DNA of 34,690 bases. Origin: Nymphaea colorata. Its lineage: Eukaryota; Streptophyta; Magnoliopsida; Nymphaeales; Nymphaeaceae. Below the pieces are notes generated by a model, which saw only the letters and a list, made by a program, of their open reading frames with translations, ran no database searches and was not told where the DNA came from. The translations under genes were made by a program, and so were the position numbers. Location: positions 1 to 34,690 of the forward strand of contig NW_022205253.1 in NCBI RefSeq assembly GCF_008831285.2, read 5' to 3'. Below, piece by piece: positions 8,941 to 19,379 of this stretch; positions within the stretch are counted from its first letter, which is position 1; the number at the start of each line of letters is the position of its first letter.

Positions 8941-9225
8941 TGTTAAGGAGTGCTTATTTTGGATGTCGGATGTCCCTGTAGTGTATAAGACTATGTATTA
9001 TGGTGAGCAGTTGCTAGGACGTGGGTTCAGCTTTTTTTGTTTTTTTGGTAACTGCCTCTTGGATGCCTTCTTCAACCTCCATATTGTTGTGCAGTTGCAC
9101 TTGTATTGTGTGAATATCAAATATAATTTCACTCTTTTCCTTCTCGTGTGCCCAAGGTTGTAGACCAAACTTGTTGAACCACGTAAATGGAGTTCTTGAT
9201 CTGTTTTTCTTGATGTGTGTTACCA
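8941..9225 (+). repeat. Copia 3' LTR, about 285 bp
   Basis: It begins TGTTAAGGAGTG straight after the polypurine tract and ends near GTGTGTTACCA, giving TG...CA ends. The inner part GTAGACCAAACTTGTTGAACC and CACGTAAATGG is typical of plant copia LTR 3' regions. The partner LTR is not in the window. Confidence 0.7.
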
Positions 9226-9495
9226 AACTGTTTTGAAAAACATCACATTTCCTCAAAGAGCAGCTCACCCGTTGTGGGGAGCTTCTTTGGTGTTTCGTGC
9301 ATGGCCACTGCATGCTTCGGCTTCAGCAGGGACGACTGTCCATCTAGTTCGGGTGATGGTCCGTCTAAGATAATTCGGGTATTGAATTTGACTACTAAAA
9401 CTTGGATTTAATTGGGTGGATATCCGATCGGTGCCTGAATTGTTGCCATCAGTGGATGGTCTGGATTGGCTCAGACATCATATATCCCTGATCCA
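9226..9495. other. Unassigned, partly GC-richer sequence
   Basis: A slightly GC-richer stretch (9260-9370) is open on the plus strand, but I recognise no domain. It may be the host target of the copia insertion. Confidence 0.25.
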
Positions 9496-9498
9496 TTA

Positions 9499-9561
9499 TA
9501 ATATATATACATATATACACACACACACACACACGCACACACACACACATACACGCACACA
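9499..9561. repeat. (AT)n(AC)n microsatellite
   Basis: An AT run passes into an interrupted AC run of about 20 units, with GC and AT interruptions. Confidence 0.95.
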
Positions 9562-9879
9562 ATAAATTTGGATTGTAGTCCTTGGATCTGTAAAGGGTTG
9601 AAGAACGAAAGAGAAATATATATAAACCTGTAACACCCGAAAGATTATACATAGTAGACAGTGATGTAAATGGATCGGGTATATCCCACTCCAAAACCCT
9701 TTAGTAAGCATCTGTTGGCATCCGATTCGTTATCCAGCATTTGGGGGATGATGTACTTTTTCTTACTTTGAAGTTAAATCCCACTTACACAGTGGATATC
9801 CATGTTTCCAAACACGTGTTAAATGGTAACCGACTAATTTAGACTGGACAAAAGATTGAATCAGATCGTCACATACAGA
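9562..9879. other. Non-coding AT-rich stretch
   Basis: No gene or repeat that I can support. Confidence 0.35.
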
Positions 9880-10620
9880 TATTAGGGTGTTATGATGGGT
9901 GGATCTGAACTTCGTTTCAAAATATAGTACTTTTAATCTGAACCCAATTACATAAAGTCATAACCAAATTTGGTAAATGTTGCATCTGGACCCATTAATC
10001 CAAACCGTTGTTTTTGAAAAATCAACGTTGTATGATTTTTCCACTATTATCTAACATTTAATGCATGATTGGCCATTTTTAAAGGAGATCTATAAGAATA
10101 TTCATCATGATCTCCTCCCTCATATCCTTCAAGGTTAGTGTAATGCGAACAGGAGGCAGATGATAAATCGCTGTTCCGTTCACCAATTAGTTTTCACGTA
10201 AGGATAAATTTGAGTTGGATCCCAATATAAAAAAGAACTGTTTTTTTTTTAAAAAAAAAAGATATGAAAAATGAAATTAACATCTGATTAAGAGATTGAA
10301 TTGGTTTCGGCTTAAAGAAAATCATGTCTGATTGGATTCACATTTAAATAAGTATCTCATGGATTCAGATTGGATTTAATTTTAAATATCTTGTATCCAA
10401 TCCGCATACATTGTGAAGGTTGGCTCTTATCATATAATAATTCAGTCCGAGTTTGTTTAAGAAGTCATATTCAGATTCACGGGCGAGTTTAAAAATCGTA
10501 TTCTGATTGTGCATTCAGTGTAGGGTTTAGATCTGTTATAAACTTTTCTTCATTCATATTGGAATCCAAATTTGATGACAAATACCAAAATATATAAAAG
10601 AAATGGATGCGGTTAGTAGT
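9880..10620. repeat. Degenerate GGATTCAGATTT-type AT-rich repeat
   Basis: Short words such as GGATCTGAAC, ATTGGATTCACATTT, GGATTCAGATTGGATT, ATATTGGAATCCAAATT and TCAGATTCACGG recur every 10-40 bases in both orientations. The same vocabulary fills 34150-34690. Probably decayed subterminal sequence of some transposon family. Confidence 0.45.
10241..10260. repeat. T10-A10 palindrome
   Basis: Ten T followed by ten A, a perfect 20-base palindrome. Confidence 0.9.
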
Positions 10621-11096
10621 ACATTCAACTCAGTGAGAGAGCCAATGCATCTCAAATCCAACATTGTCAACACACCAAACTTCTGAAATTACACTTTTTA
10701 ACAGTTATGATGTCGATCTTGTACATAGATCCAAATGACAGAAGTTCATAACCAGATCACTTGATATGGATTAATGTAAATAAGGTTTCATAATAATGGG
10801 AAATCAATCATCTGAAGTATCTCACATATTGTTAAGATTGAAAGCAAGTTAAGTAAAGATTCAGAAAAGAGGTATAAAAAAGTTATATAAGAGTGCCTAA
10901 TGTTTAAGACAATAACTTATCACCACTCCAACTTTTAAAATTAAAAAAATAAACACTCAATTTTTTGAAAAAGGCATAATATACCATTTATGTTCCATGA
11001 AAATATCAACATATAGACAATTTGAAGAAGCAACACCTAGTATAAATTTTTCTAAAACTTTCGTCTAAAGTTAGCTGTCATTGATCAATGTAAATA
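10621..11096. other. Non-coding AT-rich stretch
   Basis: No coding or repeat signal that I can support. Confidence 0.35.
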
Positions 11097-11273
11097 GGGG
11101 CGTTTGTTTAACTTGGATTTCAGATCTGAGGTTTTCGCCAGATATTAACAATCTCAACTCCTAATTTTTCTGTGGATCTGAAATATACTGTTTGTTTATG
11201 GGCCACATTTAAAAAACAAAAAAAAGATTCCATATCAACCTTAGATATTAGATCCAAAACTACGAAACGCATC
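11097..11273. mobile_element. MITE-like inverted-repeat element
   Basis: The left end GGGGCGTTTGTTTAACTTGG and the reverse complement of the right end GATGCGTTTCGTAGTTTTGG are imperfect inverted repeats about 177 bp apart. Inside is the box TTTCAGATCTGAGG, which also occurs near the ends of the element at 7098-8613. The two are probably members of one family (PIF/Harbinger-like ends). No clear target duplication. Confidence 0.45.
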
Positions 11274-11297
11274 AGGAAGAACAGATGACTAATTGGC

Positions 11298-11834
11298 GTG
11301 ACAATTGTTCAAGTAAGATTTATATTAGCTATTAGCTATGCAATGACTTGCATGCCAAGACTATCGAGCTTCCTCGGTCTTATGTCCACAAAAGGCATTT
11401 GTTATAGTGAAGACCCAGAAAAGGGTAAAATGAATATCCTTGATCATGGATATCTTTATCGACAATCTTGTTTTTATACGGTAACCGTTCATGCATGGTT
11501 CATGGGTTCAGAGAAAATAATAAGGGCCCTCTTCTTCAAAGGTAAAGCAGATAAATGCGTTTTCATAACAAAAATGGATCCTTCTATTCCATATCTCTAT
11601 CAGAAAGTGCAGCTAGCTTCGAAGTTATTAAATTTAAATTACAGCCATCCAACTTTTACAGTAGGTGGCAGTTTTCTGGTTCAAGTTGCGAGACTCCTTG
11701 CACATGAAGCTGGTTATGTGCATGTGCTTGCACTTATACATAGGTGTATAATGATTAAAATGGTCTATGTAAAGTATTTTTTTAAGAAAACTTTTATTGA
11801 CAGAAAAGAAATTGTAAAAATATTAAAGCACTAA
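11298..11834 (+). CDS. Unidentified 178-residue ORF
   Basis: The longest open frame in the window. In DNA this AT-rich, a stop-free run of 178 codons is unlikely by chance, which suggests real or recently real coding sequence. I do not recognise the family. Residues 1-20 are fairly hydrophobic (VRFILAISYAMTCMPRL). A middle part reads HGYLYRQSCFYTVTVHAW, and a later part reads GGSFLVQVARLLAHEAGY. The C-terminal 25 residues are lysine-rich (YVKYFFKKTFIDRKEIVK) and look like translated non-coding DNA, so the true coding part may end near residue 150. No promoter, intron or neighbour supports a living gene. It could be an exon of an unrelated gene or organelle-derived DNA. Confidence 0.35.
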   Translation: MTIVQVRFILAISYAMTCMPRLSSFLGLMSTKGICYSEDPEKGKMNILDHGYLYRQSCFYTVTVHAWFMGSEKIIRALFFKGKADKCVFITKMDPSIPYLYQKVQLASKLLNLNYSHPTFTVGGSFLVQVARLLAHEAGYVHVLALIHRCIMIKMVYVKYFFKKTFIDRKEIVKILKH

Positions 11835-12435
11835 AATGTATAGACCTTTATAAAAAATTTATAAAATACACCCATCTCCTTTCTTTCTTTTTGAGTGCAT
11901 ATTTGTTGATTGCAAGCTGAAGCAGGTATAAGCTTCAGGACTAGCTTCAGAGTTTTGCACTGCCAAGTGAGAGAGAAAGATTCTCTACCTGGATATGATT
12001 TCAGCAGACGAAAATTACAACTGATGTTGGGTTGACAAGGAGCAGCAAAATTTCTCAGCTCTGATGCATTTTTCCTCGATTGCAAGTGAAAGAAAAAAAT
12101 GATCGCATAGTAAAATGGAAGTATTACCTTTTTATTAAATCCAAAAAATCAATATGTTCAGGATCAGCTAGAAGAGGCCAGGATTTGAGTCAATAGCAGC
12201 CGGTTAATTGCCTTATGAATCTTTGTCATTGTTATTTTTGTCTTTTTGAACCTTAAACTTTTTGCACAAAAAACACATAACACTGCTCAAGCAGATCGAG
12301 CGTGATTCATGCATCAGCGCCCATCGTTCAAACATCAACAAAAGCCCACTCAAACCTTGGTGGTAATTCTCAAACAGCCCACTGTATAACAAACTGTTAA
12401 AATTGATGACAAAAATTAAAAAATAAGAAGGCAAC
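11835..12435. other. Non-coding stretch
   Basis: No recognisable protein or repeat on either strand. Confidence 0.35.
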
Positions 12436-12439
12436 AGTA

Positions 12440-12665
12440 ATGCCGCCTGGGAGAGACAATGAGGTGAAGCCGCATCAGAAGATACACTATGTGGGGTTCA
12501 GTTCTACAGTCACCCAACTTGTGAGTCTTGTCATGGACCGAATGGAATTTGGGATGCCCGCGTTCAGGATATTGTTTGGGTTACCTGCCTTGCTCATGCA
12601 GCATCAAGCGGGTTCCTCTCCAACACCATGCTTATCTCCGATGTGCTTTCGACTGTGAGGCTGTA
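12440..12665 (+). pseudogene. Coding-like fragment, family unknown
   Basis: GC content rises here. One frame starts MPPGRDNEVKPHQKIHYVGF and runs 72 codons. A second plus-strand frame in the latter half reads CESCHGPNGIWDARVQDIVW and VTCLAHAASSGFLSNTML, ending LYH at a stop near 12672, and looks more protein-like than the first. Together they suggest one old coding segment with a frameshift near 12520. I recognise no domain. An AATAAA-like AATAAAAG follows at about 12839. Confidence 0.3.
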
Positions 12666-12699
12666 TCATTAAGGAGTCATGTTGTTGGAACAAAAAAAA

Positions 12700-13322
12700 T
12701 ATGATGACACAGCACCTCCATTTAGAACTATGTATAGTAATTACACGAAAGATGTTGTGATAGAAATAAATGGCCATCATATGTGAAGCTTCGTTGCAAT
12801 AAGCTGATGTCGTTTATAGAGGACTTTCCTTTCACTGTAATAAAAGATCCTGTTTTTTTCTCTCATTCTCTGACTTAATGGAAAAAGCTCTAACAAGTAA
12901 TGAAAAAAGCTATATCAAGATCCAGTTAAGAACTATGTTTTAGTACGCAGTAATCAACTAGCAGGTGCCCAATTTGGATACAAGTGTATGCATGAACACT
13001 CAAAAAATTGTCCAGATCTATTGAGGGTGAATCAACAAATATATGCATTATTATGTAATATGTTAAGAAGTAGGGAGTTGTGTGATGGAAGAGAAACCAT
13101 AGTAGAAGAAACAGGTATTGATGCTTTTCGTTAGTTTGAAACATGATTAATGAAATTGACGAAACCAATATGATTTTCAGCACTCAAGACAAACAACTAG
13201 TAAATACTTCAACTTAGTTTTTAAAGCAATTCTCTGTATTGTGCATGAATACTTGAGATGTAAAGATGATACTACACCAGCCCGAGTTAGAACAGATCTA
13301 CGTTTCTTTCCGTACTTTATAG
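12700..13322. other. Non-coding AT-rich stretch
   Basis: No gene seen. It ends in the 5' copy of the target duplication of the MITE at 13331. Confidence 0.35.
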
Positions 13323-13330
13323 TAAACAAC

Positions 13331-13509
13331 CAACGGCAGAGTTTGAAATTTCTGGCTAAGGGGCACTGTTACTTTAAATTTCAAATTTTAAGGAGCAGTC
13401 ATATATAAAAAGGAGAAAATTTATGAAATTCATATGTATAAATAAAGCAATCTCTATAAACTGGTGTGGGTAATTTGCCCACAGCAGCCACAAGGTAGCT
13501 CCGCCATTG
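13331..13509. mobile_element. hAT-type MITE, 179 bp, with 8-bp target duplication
   Basis: The element starts CAACGGCAGAGTTTG, and the reverse complement of its end is CAATGGCGGAGCTAC, matching at 10 of 15 positions. It is flanked on both sides by the identical 8-bp word TAAACAAC (13323-13330 and 13510-13517). An 8-bp duplication and CA-starting terminal repeats are the mark of hAT elements. The end sequence CA(G/A)TGGCGGAGC is a common plant hAT-like MITE end. The interior is AT-rich, non-coding and begins TGGCTAAGGGGCACTG. Confidence 0.82.
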
Positions 13510-13602
13510 TAAACAACTACCATTCACAATAGATATTCATAGTCAAACTTTTTATTTGTAGTAAAATGTTTAGATTACTAACACATTATGTATCAATAGG
13601 AT

Positions 13603-14237
13603 TGTTTAAGAGCAATAGATAGTACACACATTCTAGTATATGTCTGAAGAAATGCAATGCAAAGAAGTACAACTGATGCAAAAGTATTATGAAGTGCATT
13701 GGAAGATAATCTTCATCCATTAGAAGTTTCACATGGTAAGAAAATAAATATCAATGGTTTAAATTTACTATGATCAATTTAATTGTTCGGGTGACATAAC
13801 ATGTACTGTTAATTATGAAATAAATATGTCGATGCTAGATATCCAAATATTGTCAGATTATTAAATCCATATAGAAGATGTCGATACCACCTATCACAGA
13901 TTAATGTTTTTGGATCTAGGCAAATTTAGACAAAAGAATATTTGTACAGCCATAGACACTCATCTTTGCGTACTACTGTCGAGAGATCATTTGGTTTGCT
14001 TAAGGCAAGATTTTCGATTTTGGAGACCGTGTGTCGTATCCAATAACCACTCAAGTTAAAATTATACAATCATCATGTGTTCTTCATAATTTTATAAACA
14101 ACCACAATCTAAATGCTGAACAATTTCCTCTTGATGATATAAATGATAGTGAAGTAAGTGAAATTATAAATGACAATAAAAATACTGAACAAACGCAAAT
14201 ACATGGTCACAACGATGAACTCCGTAAGGTTCAATAA
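13603..14237 (+). pseudogene. PIF/Harbinger transposase (DDE_4 / HARBI1-like nuclease), C-terminal part
   Basis: Blocks of the Harbinger nuclease domain appear in order on the plus strand. CLRAIDSTHI has the first catalytic Asp at 13618 (family AIDGTHI). ALEDNLHPLEVSHG precedes a possible splice donor (GTAAG at 13736). KYVDARYPNIVRLLNPYRRC has the second Asp at 13831, then RYHLSQINVFGSRQ. RHSSLRTTVERSFGLLKARF has the catalytic Glu at 13981. After a frameshift comes YPITTQVKIIQSSCVLHNFI. So all three catalytic acidic positions survive, but stops after the first block and inside the last ones make the gene dead. A region between the first two blocks is deleted or lies in an intron. The transposase would cut at terminal repeats with 3-bp target duplications; none was located. 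Confidence 0.85.
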
Positions 14238-14239
14238 TG

Positions 14240-14755
14240 TTGAATGATTATGTTTCAAGTAAGATACTCATTGTTTAACATTTTCATTATATTATATGTT
14301 GTTGACTTAGTTATACTTAATTATTTTAATACTCTATGGTGACAATCTAATTGTTTGTTTGTCATTCTAATTTCTAAAATGCAGGAACCAGATGGTCATG
14401 TCCTTTCTCATGTATGGCATGGTTAAATAGGAAGAGTAGTGTGTGCGATACACAACTAGTTATCCAGCAAGTTTTCATAATTATTTTTTGTATTTATAAT
14501 AGTCCTAGTGTTGTTAAATTTCTATATCTATTTTTGTGTCATTGTTCTCCAATACATGGCTTACAATAGTTTAACATTTTGATGTTTTGTAATTTTACTT
14601 GATATTGGCGACTAAATAAATGTTTGGACATTTATGAGTAATGATGTTTTTGTTATATATACAATCTATTGAAAGAGTTGATTTTGCTATAATATAATGG
14701 ATTGTGTTATCGAATGTATTGATTTGCATATAACATGTTGTTACAAATTTTATAC
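14240..14755. other. Non-coding stretch downstream of Harbinger pseudogene
   Basis: AT-rich, no coding match. Probably the 3' part of the same transposon. Confidence 0.35.
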
Positions 14756-14799
14756 TTATTTTGATATAACATGTTAAAAAAATAATGTATTCTTATTAT

Positions 14800-15150
14800 C
14801 AAATAGCAGACATAACATATATGACAAGCATAACTAATCATAGAATACACAAGAACCATATAGAACAGACAGATCAAACCAAACATGAATAGATAAAACT
14901 GACCATAAAAGAAACAAACATTGGACAGAACAAACAAATTAAACATAATAGACAGATCGGATAGAATAGAAACAAATACTAGACAGGACGGGCAGAACAA
15001 ACATATGTGAAAATAATGCCAGACAAGAGGAACTTAATGTTTTGTTCCTAAAACCATCAAACAGTGGGCAAAGAACATAATTGTCCATGAGGACAGAACA
15101 ATAGCGTAGTGGACAGGACCCAATAGACAACATTCAAGCGACTTACAACG
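14800..15150. repeat. Cluster of GGACAGA/AGACAGA motifs
   Basis: The words AGACAGATC, GGACAGAACAAAC, AGACAGGACGGGCAGAAC, CCAGACAAGAGG, GGACAGAACAATAG and GGACAGGACCC recur on the plus strand about every 20-50 bases. Such one-sided motif clusters often mark the subterminal region of DNA transposons. The open minus-strand frames here are artefacts of the repeated composition. Confidence 0.5.
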
Positions 15151-15420
15151 GTTCAACATTGGAGCTAAACTATCATAGTACTAGCTATTATACAAGCAAA
15201 ACTACTTTATTCTATTCCACCACATCCTGGAGATTGCTTGGATAGTATTTCCTCAAATATATTGTAGGAAAAGAATTGGGTGCATTCTCATAAAGAAGGT
15301 AGGGTGCTATATATGCACAACGCATGAAGCCCAATTGAAAGAAAGAGTAGTAGTACAATTTCTAGTTACTTGCTTTGGAAACAATTCACATGCCTCTTTT
15401 GAGATTACTTTCTAATATAC

Positions 15421-15462
15421 ATTATTATTATGATTGTTATGATGATGATGATGATTATTATA
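15421..15462. repeat. (ATT)n / (GAT)n microsatellite
   Basis: Short ATT run followed by about five GAT units. Confidence 0.85.
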
Positions 15463-17160
15463 TGTATATATAGACACATACACACAAGCATTCGCATATA
15501 TGGGTCAATTTTACATATGCAAAGAGTTGTTGGATTACTAAAATTTAGAAATTCGTCACTAAAGAGACACCAAAATTGTTGGTAAAGCCACCGCCGTACT
15601 ATTTTCTAGAGACAAATTTTTAAATTTTAACTATCTAGCAACATCTAGCAGACAACATCATTGAGCTCCCTTACACGCACTTGCACACACAAAAATTGAA
15701 AGCATTCAAACAATTTTCCAGTTTGCGTAAGCTTATTTGAGATAGTGAGTAGCGATTCATCATTGATAATAATTACGCCCTATTTTCCATAGAAAGTATA
15801 CATGCCTATATGTAAGCACCACGTCATATTCTAACACTTCATATTATGACTAAATAAACTGAAAGCATGCTCATGTATTCAAGGCAAATATATATGTGTG
15901 GTACCCACTTTCATAAGCCCATCGAATATACACTATTAATCCTCAATTAACTTGTTTACAAATGGAAATGATAAAGGAATACATCTTCTTTTATGCAAGA
16001 AGAAATGAAAGGCTGAATCCCAGATCATATATATCAAGATTATCAATAGGAATATTTGTCCATTTATGGCCCAATTTTACTAAAAATGGTAAGGTTTCAT
16101 ACACAAAAATTCCAGCATATAGCCATACAGACAATTATCCCACTTATGGAATAAAAAATTCAGTGACCAACAAAACCTCGTTTCTTGTCTGACATGTATC
16201 CATTTGAAAAGTCTATTTTTTGCAAAATTCTGTGTCAAGAAAATGCCCGCAGAGGGGTAGGTTGGGTCACTATCCTTCTTTAGAGATATTTTTTTCCAAA
16301 CATAGAATGTTGCGGGAGAACTGCACACCAATATATCACATAATAATTAAGTCCATAATAAACATTTAAAATGTTTAAACTTAAATTTTATTTGTCTTAT
16401 TTTTCTTTAAAATAATAATTCAAGTTTCTTGGGTTTCCTTAGAGTAACTAACAAAGGAAGAAAACAAATTAGCTTATAGAATTAGTTCCAGAAAATGGGG
16501 CCCACCATAAAGGCACTATTTAAGAGAGAGCCTCTGTAGGTCCCACAAAAACAAAAATGTCACAAATACCTTAACTACAATAACAAGTTCAGATAATCTC
16601 ATACACCTTAACCATGTTGTACTTAGATTTGCTGGAAAATCTTTATGACTTCCTATAGAGATTTAACAATTTCATGAATAAACACAGACAAAATAGTGAT
16701 ATTTCAGAAAACAAGAAATTAGACTGGCTGTTTGCACTCTAAAACTTATTCCAGAACTTTACTACTAAAAATGCACAACATAAAAGTACTTACTGTTAAT
16801 TTCACAATAATCTGCCACTACATTCAAGCTCACTTCTAGCCTACAAACGCACAACACATGCACAAGATAAGATTCACCGTAACTGATTCAAATGTTGAGC
16901 TTGACCTAGTTGAAAAATCCAAAAGAATCATTAGACAAATGTTGTGGTACTTTACAATTTTAGGCATCATTATAAGGATGAACTTCATTAAGATTAATAA
17001 AGATAACGAAAATCCGGTGAAACAAAATGCTCAAACCATACACATGCACACAATGCTGCAAATTAAAGAAAAACTTACTAATTATGAACATGTTTTAGAC
17101 GCACCCTATAGATTATGGTTTCCGTTGTTCTCCTTTCATTTGTTTACTTGTAGCAAGATT
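15463..17160. other. Non-coding AT-rich stretch
   Basis: No protein family recognised. Open frames of 76 and 102 codons on the plus strand (15962-16192, 16858-17166) have a composition expected of AT-rich non-coding DNA. Confidence 0.35.
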
Positions 17161-17163
17161 GTG

Positions 17164-17300
17164 TGATAAACTATCATCAGCATCAACTTCGATGAGCTGG
17201 GAATAGTGAACTACAATAAAATTGTACAAGAAAGAAACTGTTAACTTGTACAGTTTATCGCTGTGCTGAAAATGATAGCTGTAGTTCAATTTTCAATGCA
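17164..17300. repeat. Interleaved inverted repeats
   Basis: ATCATCAGCA, TGAACTACA and TTGTACAAG on the left are matched by CTTGTACA, TGCTGAAAATGAT and TGTAGTTCA on the right. The innermost pair encloses a short loop. The other two pairs cross rather than nest. Confidence 0.45.
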
Positions 17301-18051
17301 GGAGATAAACTTTTGAGTATGCATTCTGATGTGTGAGAATGATAGCCATAATGTGAAGCAAAGAGTCATATAGTATTTAGATAACTTTTATTAACAAGAC
17401 ATTCTATTTTCTTAAGAAACCATGCATTCTATTAAGCAAATATAATTTGATTTGCAATTGTAATACCAAAAGACATCATACAATAATGTTATTACTTTCA
17501 TAACACACACACAGACATATATGAATGTGTGATACTGTGTTGAAAAGAATGGAAGCTAAATTGTTAACTTGAAATAAAAGCACGGATAGATGTGAGGGTA
17601 CGTCAACCAGAATTTGACAAGTACATCATTGTTTGGTTAATAAAGTACTTCTGTCTCAATCTACAAATTGCATATAAGTTAAAAACGAGAGTTAGTTTAT
17701 TCATCAATCAACTCGTAGAAATTATCACAACGCTAAGACCTTCGTTGAGGGGGAACGCTCAAGAGGAAGCAAGTTGTGAGCAAAGAATGATAGTAGTATA
17801 ACTGGATGCGATATTGAATTACATGATACGGATGGAATTGTGGAGGCAAGAAGTAATCATCAAGGAGATGGAGAGAGAAGTCTAACACTCAACAAGGACA
17901 TGAGTGAAGAAGGGTGTCTCGATCGGTTACCTTTCCTATCAATGTCCTTTAATCCTACATCATATGTATATAACCTCAGCTAAACAATGAATCCTTCTAC
18001 AGACGTTTTCAATGAACTGAATATGCTTTTGTTTGTATGCGCCAGAAAAGA

Positions 18052-18055
<4 letters not shown>
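17301..18055. other. Non-coding stretch
   Basis: No recognisable gene. A 69-codon plus-strand frame (17592-17801) shows no family features. Confidence 0.3.

Positions 18056-18091
<36 letters not shown>
18056..18091. repeat. (GA)n microsatellite
   Basis: About 17 GA units without interruption. Confidence 0.95.
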
Positions 18092-18093
<2 letters not shown>

Positions 18094-18099
18094 CTTCTA

Positions 18100-18590
18100 T
18101 AATGACAGAAAACACCAAATGAGGGGCACCTCCAACCATGTGTTAGAGGGAATCACCAGCTTAAGGGAATTGGAACAGTCCACACAAAAAATAAAAGCCA
18201 ATACAGAGAAGAAAAAGACCAAGGCAACAAAAACACGGTATAAAACTAGAACAGAAAAGAGAGCTAGAGAGTCACCTTCCTTCATCTGGAGGACAGAAGC
18301 ATTTTGATGAGCCAGTAATCCAGAACAAGAAGAGAAGGGCACAAACAGCAAGATTTTAGGTCCAACAGGATGGAAGGCCTCACAGTGAACAAAGACGGAT
18401 AGCAAGAGCATGAGTGCAGGCAGCTGTCACAGCAATATGACATGCATGTGTTAATGGTTGAGGTCCTGCAAGATCTGCAAGGTGGAGCCCTCCCAATTGA
18501 ATGCAGCCACACAAGTTGCCAGGCACCCTTCCCTTGTCGAAATAGACGAGACTGAGTTACGTGTGCCATTTCGGCGTTCGCAATAAGCGT
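18100..18590 (-). other. GC-richer, coding-like segment of unknown origin
   Basis: GC content rises and all three minus-strand frames contain long open stretches rich in Cys, Leu and Ser, for example VSSISTREGCLATCVAAFNW and ILLFVPFSSCSGLLAHQNAS. No one frame stays clearly better and I recognise no domain. It could be a decayed exon or an untranslated region. Confidence 0.2.
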
Positions 18591-19379
18591 ACATGGACGT
18601 GGACCCTAATATGTATATGTAAAGTTCCAATATTGATTTATAGTGAACGAAAATGTATATGTCCATACTTAATTAAATGTCCTTATAGGGTAGTCCGTAC
18701 TACGTATATGTATCCACAAATGACTTTTCTGCCAAAAAATGTACTGTGCATATTTACATGAACACCCTTGCATTGCACGGACATAGCATATACTACTCAA
18801 CCTTCACGCCACATGCATTCTTTCACACAAAGGAAGGAAGATGGTTAGGAAGAAGAAAAATAAGAGAGAGGGGTCCCCGCTGGAGGAAGAAATGAGAGAG
18901 GAGGTTGCTGGTGAAGAAAGCTTGGCCTTAAAGCAGAAATGGATGGAATAAAAACAAAAGGAAAGGACAGTGAGTTTACAACGGCTTCATTGTAGTTTTT
19001 TGTTTGTGAATGTTAAATGACAAAGGAATGGCTTCTGCAGGGCTTCTTTTTTACTGTTGGATATTCAAAAAAATTGTAGGAACAGTTCATGAGGTACTGA
19101 AGGCGAAGGTGATGGCAGAGCTCAAAAATAAAAAAAATGTCAATGCAACAGGTAAAAAGTGCATCCCAGTTCATGTGATACATAATGTTCCAGACAAAAT
19201 AATGAGTGCAACTGAGTTCATGTTGTGGATAATGTTACGATGTAATGGCTTTGAGATAGTTTGCTTAAGATAATGAAATCATGGCCTAATGAATGCGCAT
19301 GATAACGACTTCGGGGAATATATTATGCATCCCAGTTTACCTCATTATATTTTGTAACTATTCATCTTGTGATTGATCA
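18591..19379. other. Left flank of the Mutator-like region
   Basis: AT-rich with a purine-rich part at 18830-18970. An 87-codon plus-strand frame (19010-19273; includes VHEVLKAKVMAELKNKKNVN) has no family I can name. Confidence 0.3.

Larger units (their letters stand above)
8816..9225 (+). mobile_element. 3' end of a second Ty1/copia element
   Basis: The order coding tail, polypurine tract, LTR is that of a copia 3' end on the plus strand. Everything upstream of the last RNase H residues is missing, so this is a truncated element. It is clearly not part of the minus-strand element at 1977-6730, because both the strand and the LTR sequence differ. Confidence 0.8.

Noticed and set aside
9014-9313. 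99-codon minus-strand frame
   Set aside because: It lies across the LTR of the second copia element and has no family features.
14707-15133. Hydrophobic minus-strand frames resembling membrane proteins
   Set aside because: They are produced by the repeated GACAGA/AAACA words; no family features.
18451-18666. Cys-rich minus-strand frames as a possible secreted peptide
   Set aside because: No signal peptide or steady cysteine spacing in one frame; all three frames look alike.
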